A stretch of 64,000 nucleotides of DNA from Candidatus Latescibacterota bacterium. Its GTDB lineage: Bacteria > Latescibacterota > UBA2968 > UBA8231. Position 1 is the first letter of the stretch; every line of letters starts with the position of its first letter. The notes below the pieces were generated by a model. That model ran no database searches. It saw only the letters and a program-made list of their open reading frames with translations, and was not told where the DNA came from. Shown here piece after piece: positions 58,472 to 64,000 of the stretch. The DNA is taken from positions 62,001-126,000 of the forward strand of contig JAJEIO010000012.1 in the NCBI GenBank assembly GCA_022827835.1, in the 5' to 3' direction. The translations under genes were made by a program, and so were the position numbers.

Positions 58472-61168
58472 GTGGCCAGACGGAATTTGCTTTTACTCAC
58501 AGCCCTGATTGCCGCGGCAACGGGCGGCGATATTGGCGCGCAGGGAAGGGAAGATCACGGCAGTAGGTTGGGCGTGCAGCGGGGCGGCGAGGTCACGTAT
58601 GAACCCGTGGGACCGGGGGTACTTTTCGACGCCTTAGATCCGGCCGTGCGGCGTTGGTACGTGCCCCAAGAGCTATATCAGTTCTACGGCTGGAAGCAAT
58701 GGGAATACACCAACTACGCCCGCGACCTGTACCAGCGCTACGTCTCCAGCGACATAGAGGGCGATTATTTTTACGACCTCTATGGGTCTTTCATCAACCG
58801 CGGCTGGCTCATCTACGACTGGAGCCAGAATCAGCCCCAGCAGTTTGGCAGCACGATCTTTAAGACCTCTAGGTTTAGCGCGTGGTTCAACCAGCTCGTC
58901 ATTGCCTCCGACCAAAAGGGGCAAAACAACTTGGCCCTGACGATCGGCAGCATGATCCGCACCACGCTGACGCCGATGACGTTCTCCAAGCCGGCCTTCG
59001 ACGGCATCCAGGCCGACTTTCAGTCCGACAAGTACAGCCTGACCGTCTTGATGTCGCGGATTAGCTCCCCAGGGCTGGCGCGGAGCGTGTCTGTTGAAAC
59101 CACCAATAGTACCAACCTGTTGGGCTTCTACGGCACGACGCAGATCGGCGACTTTGTCGAGGTAGGCGGCCTCTACATCAACGCTCACAACTCGCAAACC
59201 CTGTTGGAGAGCTTTGAGGGCAACCCGTGGACCGGCTCGTTGACGGTTGGGCAAAATCTAGAGCACGTCGGGCAGATCTTCATTCGCCTGAGCGATGATT
59301 CGCCCGAAGACCGCGAGGGCGGGGCAGCTCTCTTTTCGTGGGACATTATCATTGAATCCGAGACTGAGGTGGCGCGCGAAACAGAAGCAGGCGAGCGCGT
59401 CGTCGAGGTGGAGAAAGAGACAGTGCGGGGCAGCCAAATCGGCTTTGAGCCGATCATCGACGGCGGCTTGCAACGCCTCGGATTCCTCGCGGCCGATGGC
59501 GCCGAGCGAATCGAAATGACCTACGACTTCCGCTCCCCGTCGTACACCGGCCCGGAGCTTTCCACCATTCGCCGCGCGCAGATCGAGTTGGTGGTAGCCA
59601 ACGACTACCACATCGAGATGAGTTCGGACCGCCAGCTCAACATACCCGAGGGGCAGCCCGTTTTTCTGACGGTGGAGCGGGCGGCTGGCAACGTCCAGGA
59701 TGGCTCCAACCTAGGGCTGTTGCGCCTCGATTACGGCTTGCCTACGGGCAACGACATCTACGGGTTTACCTTGGAGGTGCAGGAAGTGCTGGGTTTTGAT
59801 CTGTACGCGGAATTCGACCGCAGTCGGCACTATCGCAAATACCCGAACCGCGCGTTTTCGACCCACCACACGGCTGCGGACCAAGCCAATGCCTATATGG
59901 TCAATCTGTCGAAGAAGAGCTATCCCTATTTCCTCTTTGCCGAGACCTATAGCATGGATTACAACTACGGCACCACCAGCCTGATTGCCTCGCCCTCGGG
60001 CGACATCGACTACACCGATCCAACGACCAATTATTACGAGTGGGTTGACGACAACGACGACCAGGACCGCATCCCCGACTGGCAGCGCCTCAACCAGTTT
60101 GGGCCGGATTTGCGGATTTTTCCCGGCTGGGACGAAAACCTCGACTTCATCTCTGATTTCAACCAAAATGACAACGAGTTCCGGCCGAATTTCGTCCCCG
60201 ACTACGAGGAGCCTTTCCTGCGCTACCACGTAGATCGCCCGGAGTTTTTGTTTGGCATGGACATGAACAACAACTTCTGGATCGACCGTTTTGAAAACGA
60301 CGAGGACCCGGATTATCCATACGACCGCAATCGCCGCGGCTACAATGCGTACGTCGGGATGCACTTCACGCCCGAGTTGCGACTGACCGCCGGCTACAAA
60401 CGGGAGCGCATGCTATCGGCCAAGAAGCGCGAACAAACCGCGTACGGGATTGTTACGTGGGACAAGGACATCGCCGGTGTGGGTCGGGTCCGCGTCTTCG
60501 ACATGTTCAAGCGGGTCGAGGATGAGATCGCCGACAATGTCGTCCAGTGGGTGCAGCCGACCGGTGCCCCGGGCGCGTTGCAGCGGATAGAAGACCCCTT
60601 AGCCGCGCCCAACACCTATATCAATTCCGCATTTGCCAGTTTTGACTATACCAGCATCCCCGGCCTGACCGTTACCAACAAGCTGAAATACGACATTTGG
60701 CACCAAAACGAAGTGCAGCCGGACATGCGCGAAAACTTCCAGTTCTTCGGTCTGATCAACAAGGCCGAGTTCCGGCGCACGATCGGCCGCGTGGTGCTGG
60801 CCCCCAAGATCAAGAACGAACACCGCCGCGAAGCGCCGCTGCTGAGCAACGATCCCGTGCGCAAGGAAAACGCCCTGCTCTTGTTCTTGATCGGCGAGGT
60901 CGCAATCTTGACCCGCTCCGAACTGAGGGCTGGATTGGAGTACACCATATTCAGCCAGCTCGAAGACGAGGAAAAAGTGCGGGCCTTGGGTCTGTCGCCA
61001 GACTATCGAGAGACGGTGCTCGCCATCCAGTACTCCAATACAGGCGCGTATTTAGGGTACAGTTTGACCACCCAGATGGGCCTGCGAGTCAGCCGCATCG
61101 ACCGCAAGGGAGAAGACGCCTTTACCGGCGCATCCCAATTTGTGACGGTCTATGCTGGGCTCGACTAA
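58472..61168 (+). CDS. large secreted, probably outer-membrane protein (paralogue 2 of 2)
   Basis: Starting with GTG at 58472 after AAAGGATG, the 898-residue protein has a signal peptide (LLLLTALIAAATGG). It aligns throughout with the protein at 39817: KQWEYTNYARDLYQRYVS, FINRGWLIYDWSQNQPQ, IRTTLTPMTFSKPAFDG. The same Asp/Asn-rich calcium-loop region occurs near residue 550 (WDENLDFISDFNQND, DMNNNFWIDRFENDEDPD). It ends FVTVYAGLD. The gene order FlgD-Ig, outer-membrane protein, FlgD-Ig here parallels the 36.5-48.8 kb block. The family name is not certain. Confidence 0.8.
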   Translation: MARRNLLLLTALIAAATGGDIGAQGREDHGSRLGVQRGGEVTYEPVGPGVLFDALDPAVRRWYVPQELYQFYGWKQWEYTNYARDLYQRYVSSDIEGDYFYDLYGSFINRGWLIYDWSQNQPQQFGSTIFKTSRFSAWFNQLVIASDQKGQNNLALTIGSMIRTTLTPMTFSKPAFDGIQADFQSDKYSLTVLMSRISSPGLARSVSVETTNSTNLLGFYGTTQIGDFVEVGGLYINAHNSQTLLESFEGNPWTGSLTVGQNLEHVGQIFIRLSDDSPEDREGGAALFSWDIIIESETEVARETEAGERVVEVEKETVRGSQIGFEPIIDGGLQRLGFLAADGAERIEMTYDFRSPSYTGPELSTIRRAQIELVVANDYHIEMSSDRQLNIPEGQPVFLTVERAAGNVQDGSNLGLLRLDYGLPTGNDIYGFTLEVQEVLGFDLYAEFDRSRHYRKYPNRAFSTHHTAADQANAYMVNLSKKSYPYFLFAETYSMDYNYGTTSLIASPSGDIDYTDPTTNYYEWVDDNDDQDRIPDWQRLNQFGPDLRIFPGWDENLDFISDFNQNDNEFRPNFVPDYEEPFLRYHVDRPEFLFGMDMNNNFWIDRFENDEDPDYPYDRNRRGYNAYVGMHFTPELRLTAGYKRERMLSAKKREQTAYGIVTWDKDIAGVGRVRVFDMFKRVEDEIADNVVQWVQPTGAPGALQRIEDPLAAPNTYINSAFASFDYTSIPGLTVTNKLKYDIWHQNEVQPDMRENFQFFGLINKAEFRRTIGRVVLAPKIKNEHRREAPLLSNDPVRKENALLLFLIGEVAILTRSELRAGLEYTIFSQLEDEEKVRALGLSPDYRETVLAIQYSNTGAYLGYSLTTQMGLRVSRIDRKGEDAFTGASQFVTVYAGLD

Positions 61169-61180
61169 GGTGCGGACGCC

Positions 61181-63082
61181 ATGAGAAAAAGGACGCTATT
61201 AGCCTTCGCGCTCGCCGCGCTCGCGCTGGGAAGGGGCGGGGCCGTGGAGATTTACCGCATCGGCGGCGAGGACCTGCCCCGCCCGAGCGAGGCCGGAGTG
61301 AATTTCCATCAATTGTCTTGGAGCGACTTTGAGGAGGAGCAAAGCCTTGACACCGAGGCCCTCGCCGCGGGAATGCTGCGGCCGATCTTTTTGACGCCGG
61401 AGACCAACATCGCCCTCACTAGCCCGGAGCGGAATGGGGGGCCTTACGTGCGGGTGAGCGGGGTAGCGAGCTATTCCATCACCGATCTGTCCAAGAACAT
61501 GATCGACGCCGATCCGACGACGTTCTGGGAATGGGTGGCAGGCATTCAGAGCCGGTTCACGGGCCAGCGCTACTTGGAGTCGCGGCGCGTTACCATGGAT
61601 CTTGGTGGCCTGTTTTTTGTCAACAGGGTGCGGATCGTCGCCGCGGAAAGCGGCCTGTATCCCGATGGGTTGTACGTGAGCGCCGACTTAGGCGTGCAGA
61701 AAAAAGACACCGTATCGGGGTATGGCGCTGCCCGCGTCGGCGGCCAACTCGTCTTTGAGCTACCCGAAAACGTGCAGGACACCATAGACGTGAGCTTTCC
61801 CCCGGCCCTCGCTCGCAGCGTGGGGCTGTTGCTCCTCCGCGCGTCGCCCAAGGCCCTGCACATCGGCGAAGTGGAAGTCTATGGCGTAGGCTACGCGCAC
61901 CAAGCATCGTACGTCAGCCCGTTTATCGACCTCGGCGAGCCGGCCGTGTGGGGTGACATCCGCTGGCGCGGCCGCCAGGATCCTCGCGCCCGCGTCTGGA
62001 TCCAATCGCGGGCCGGGAAGGATCTCGATCCAAACGTGTATTGGCGCTTCACCGGCCGGGGCGATGAAGTGACGTCGCTCGACGAAGAGGGACAGCCCCT
62101 CGACGCTACGGACTACCTCTTTCTCAAACCGGGTGAGGCCGGCGAAATCACCTACGACATTGACAACTGGAGCTTCTGGTCGTCGCCCTATGCGTTCGCC
62201 GACAGCAGCGGCACTGCCATAGCCTCGCCCGGTCCCAATTCGGTCTTGCAACTGCGGGTCGATTTTTTGCCCGTAGGTAGTGAGGGCGGTGAGCTAGAGT
62301 TCATCGAATTCTCGGCGACCAAGCCGCCGCTCGCCGAGCAAGTGCTGGGCGAAATATATCCCCCCGAGGTTACTCTGGGCGAGATCGCGTCGTTTAGGTA
62401 TGCCATTCAGCCCATCATCCGCGCGCAGCACTCTGGTTTTGACGGAGTGGAAATCGCCGCGCCCTTTGGCGTGGCTAGCGTGGATTCGATCCAGGCCACG
62501 GGCTTGGACAGCTTTGCCGTGCACATTGCGCCGGATTCGCTGCGCTTTTCGGTGGACTTGTTTCCCCCGCGCACATCCGGGGATTCCGGCGGGGTGATTG
62601 AGGTGTTTTTTCGTGCTCCGGTGCTGCGCTACGGCACGACTTTCCGCGGCTGGGTGAGCGACTCGCAGCGTCCCTTGGAACTGGCGCAACCTATCAATCG
62701 CGGCGATGCGGCCAGCGAGATAGTGAGCGAGGTACTCACGGTCCGCACCTCGATTTCCCGCCGTCTGCTGGACGATATAGAAGTGCAGCCGAAGATTGTC
62801 ACCCCCAATGGCGATGGGATAAACGAGCAGATTAACTTCTCTTTCAAGCTGTTGCAGGTAACCCAAGAGGTACCCTTGCGCCTCGCGGTCTTCGATTTGT
62901 CCGGCCGCTCGTTGCGGGTGATTCACGATGGGCAGCAGCACAGCGGCGGTTTGCGCTTTTCTTGGGATGGCCGGGACGAGAACGGCGAGCGGGTGCCCCC
63001 GGGCCTGTACGTTTATCGCATATCGGTGGAGTCGGAAAAAGGCGGCGATCAGCTAGCGGGAACTGTCGCCGTGGTCTATTAA
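61181..63082 (+). CDS. secreted discoidin-like/FlgD-Ig surface protein (paralogue 5 of 6)
   Basis: The 633-residue protein starts at the ATG at 61181, with signal peptide LLAFALAALALGRGGA. The discoidin-like region (MIDADPTTFWEWVAGIQ, VTMDLGGLFFVNRVRIVA) covers about residues 85-230. The family middle (SPFIDLGEPAVWGDIRW, WSFWSSPYAFADSSGTAI) and FlgD-type Ig domain (VTPNGDGINEQINFSFKL, SWDGRDENGERVPPGLYV) follow, ending VAVVY. It precedes the isochorismatase-family gene by 14 bases. Confidence 0.88.
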   Translation: MRKRTLLAFALAALALGRGGAVEIYRIGGEDLPRPSEAGVNFHQLSWSDFEEEQSLDTEALAAGMLRPIFLTPETNIALTSPERNGGPYVRVSGVASYSITDLSKNMIDADPTTFWEWVAGIQSRFTGQRYLESRRVTMDLGGLFFVNRVRIVAAESGLYPDGLYVSADLGVQKKDTVSGYGAARVGGQLVFELPENVQDTIDVSFPPALARSVGLLLLRASPKALHIGEVEVYGVGYAHQASYVSPFIDLGEPAVWGDIRWRGRQDPRARVWIQSRAGKDLDPNVYWRFTGRGDEVTSLDEEGQPLDATDYLFLKPGEAGEITYDIDNWSFWSSPYAFADSSGTAIASPGPNSVLQLRVDFLPVGSEGGELEFIEFSATKPPLAEQVLGEIYPPEVTLGEIASFRYAIQPIIRAQHSGFDGVEIAAPFGVASVDSIQATGLDSFAVHIAPDSLRFSVDLFPPRTSGDSGGVIEVFFRAPVLRYGTTFRGWVSDSQRPLELAQPINRGDAASEIVSEVLTVRTSISRRLLDDIEVQPKIVTPNGDGINEQINFSFKLLQVTQEVPLRLAVFDLSGRSLRVIHDGQQHSGGLRFSWDGRDENGERVPPGLYVYRISVESEKGGDQLAGTVAVVY

Positions 63083-63096
63083 AAAAGGAGACCCCT

Positions 63097-63801
63097 ATGG
63101 CCAACATCCAAATCCCCATTCGCTATTACAAGGATTATCCCGGTGGGTACGACTATGGGTACGAGACCCTGACCCTAGAGTTCGCCGAGTGCGCCTTTCT
63201 GTTGGTGGATGTCGATGGGCGCTCGCCCAATCCAACGACCAAGAACTTCATCGCGCCGGCTTTGCAAGCCGCGCGCGCCAGCGGGATGCTGGTGAATTAC
63301 GTCCACAACGACCTGCGCCTAGTGGCCGACCCCGGCAACATCGTGGGTGAGATCTGGGGCAAGACTAAGGGCGGCAACGGCATTGCGAGCTGGGCGCGGC
63401 AAGAATACAAACCCGAATACCTCGAATACGTGGCCCCGCGCGAGGGCGAGCGCAATTTCCCCAAGTGGATCTGGAGCGGCTTCCACGACACCTTTTTGGA
63501 CCAGCACTTGCGCAGCTATGGCATTAGGACGCTGTTCGTGGTTGGCTACAGTCGGCGGGCCTGCTTGCACTACACCTGCGCCGAAGCCGTAGGGCGGAAT
63601 TACCGCGTCATTCTGTTGCGCGATTGTTCAAACGCCCCCGGTACAATCGAGATGCCAGACACGCTAGACGACAGCCTGCCGGAAGGCGGTTGGATCAACC
63701 GGATCACGCTGCGCAACTTTGAACATCTGATTGGTTATACCACCACGGCTGAGGAATTTATCGCGGCGTGTCAGCAGGTGGGGGAGGAGAAGGTCGCGTG
63801 A
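63097..63801 (+). CDS. isochorismatase-like cysteine hydrolase
   Basis: The ATG at 63097 follows AAAAAAGGAG by six bases and starts MANIQIPIRYY; the open frame beginning at 62962 lies inside the previous gene. The 234-residue protein has a catalytic Asp region (AFLLVDVDGRSP near residue 35) and the nucleophile region FVVGYSRRACLHYTCAEA with the expected Cys near residue 157. It hydrolyses amides or vinyl ethers in family members; the substrate is unknown. Its TGA overlaps the GTG start of the next gene, so they are coupled. Confidence 0.88.
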   Translation: MANIQIPIRYYKDYPGGYDYGYETLTLEFAECAFLLVDVDGRSPNPTTKNFIAPALQAARASGMLVNYVHNDLRLVADPGNIVGEIWGKTKGGNGIASWARQEYKPEYLEYVAPREGERNFPKWIWSGFHDTFLDQHLRSYGIRTLFVVGYSRRACLHYTCAEAVGRNYRVILLRDCSNAPGTIEMPDTLDDSLPEGGWINRITLRNFEHLIGYTTTAEEFIAACQQVGEEKVA

Positions 63802-64000
63802 CTCGGTTGTGGCTTGTTGCTTGCGCCCTGCTGGTCGCCGTTGCGGCGTGGCCCCAAGGATTCCGCATCGAATCGGACCGGGTCGCCGTTGACGAGGGCG
63901 ACTGGGCGGAATGGGAGATAGCCGCAGGTACGGTGCAATTGGGCGCGGAAGGGGTGCGTCCGCACCGCATCCGCGAGCAAATTAACGCCGTGCTAGACGC
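63798..64000 (+). CDS. start of a sixth discoidin/FlgD-Ig-type surface protein (3' end outside window)
   Basis: A GTG at 63798 overlaps the preceding TGA (GTGA), with GGAGGAGAAG about six bases upstream. The 67 residues visible start with a signal peptide (LWLVACALLVAVAAWP). They continue DWAEWEIAAGTVQLGAEGV, which resembles the AEWQQWTFPAGTLAISPTG opening of the protein at 46385. The frame remains open to the window end. Assignment to the family is based on this N-terminal similarity and on position. Confidence 0.7.
   Translation, partial: MTRLWLVACALLVAVAAWPQGFRIESDRVAVDEGDWAEWEIAAGTVQLGAEGVRPHRIREQINAVLD

Noticed and set aside
1..64000. tRNA or rRNA genes
   Set aside because: The intergenic gaps were read for TPsiC-like GGTTCGAATCC segments and cloverleaf pairing; nothing convincing was found. 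A tRNA-scan would settle it.

Overview
The window looks like a chromosome fragment of an uncultured Gram-negative bacterium of the FCB superphylum, most likely Latescibacterota-like. This is inference. The ParE/ParC pair resembles FCB-type topoisomerase IV. There are many secreted proteins with C-terminal FlgD-type Ig domains, FG-GAP/ASPIC (CRTAC1-like) lipoproteins, a TonB-dependent receptor, SurA-like lipoproteins, a DUF6785-like membrane protein, and Gfo/Idh/MocA and phytanoyl-CoA dioxygenase enzymes. No rRNA, tRNA or CRISPR array was seen.

Layout. 1-12.6 kb is mostly housekeeping: a lone ribosomal protein S18 gene with an apparent AUC start, a single microcompartment-type (BMC) shell protein, an oxidoreductase, ArfB, an RpoD-family sigma factor, a PhyH dioxygenase, an M3 oligopeptidase, an Rpe-family epimerase and the parE-parC operon. 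12.9-21.4 kb is an AT-richer island holding a streptolysin S-like azole-peptide (TOMM) RiPP cluster. It has two tandem, very short precursor genes (40 and 36 aa) with nearly identical leaders and Cys/His cores (GGCCCCCHCHCCT and GCCCCHCHCT), and possibly a third peptide with a double-glycine leader. After two hairpins come an E1-like partner protein, two SagB-like proteins, an ABC-2 permease, a YcaO cyclodehydratase ending in PxPxP, a CPBP membrane protease and an ABC ATPase fused to a TPR domain. 21.5-25.5 kb carries a promoter with an overlapping palindrome, a membrane protein, a winged-helix regulator, a TonB-dependent receptor and a secreted TPR protein. That TPR protein is a clear paralogue of the tail of the ABC ATPase, which ties the two modules together.

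25.6-28.4 kb holds a DEAD-box helicase and gltX. 28.5-39.5 kb, minus strand, is a run of envelope genes: two FG-GAP/ASPIC proteins, a TPR lipoprotein, a SurA-like PPIase, a small lipoprotein, a discoidin/FlgD-Ig protein and a CBM9-like protein. 39.8-50.6 kb, plus strand, carries a large predicted outer-membrane protein, a DUF6785-like transporter, two more discoidin/FlgD-Ig proteins, a second CBM9-like protein and an amidohydrolase. 50.7-55.6 kb, minus strand, encodes a second SurA-like PPIase translationally coupled to a sugar ABC importer that lacks its ATPase. 55.8-64 kb repeats the envelope theme: a third CBM9-like protein, a FlgD-Ig protein, a paralogue of the large outer-membrane protein, another FlgD-Ig protein, an isochorismatase-family hydrolase and the start of a sixth FlgD-Ig-type gene running off the window.

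How it fits together (inference). The RiPP island probably makes and exports small polythiazole/imidazole peptides that may bind metal or act as toxins, and the adjacent TonB/TPR module may take up the product or its metal complex. The 28-64 kb region appears to encode an expanded, self-similar surface apparatus with its own periplasmic chaperones and carbohydrate import and processing enzymes. A dispersed intergenic repeat (core ATCCGCAGATGGACGCAG) occurs three times.
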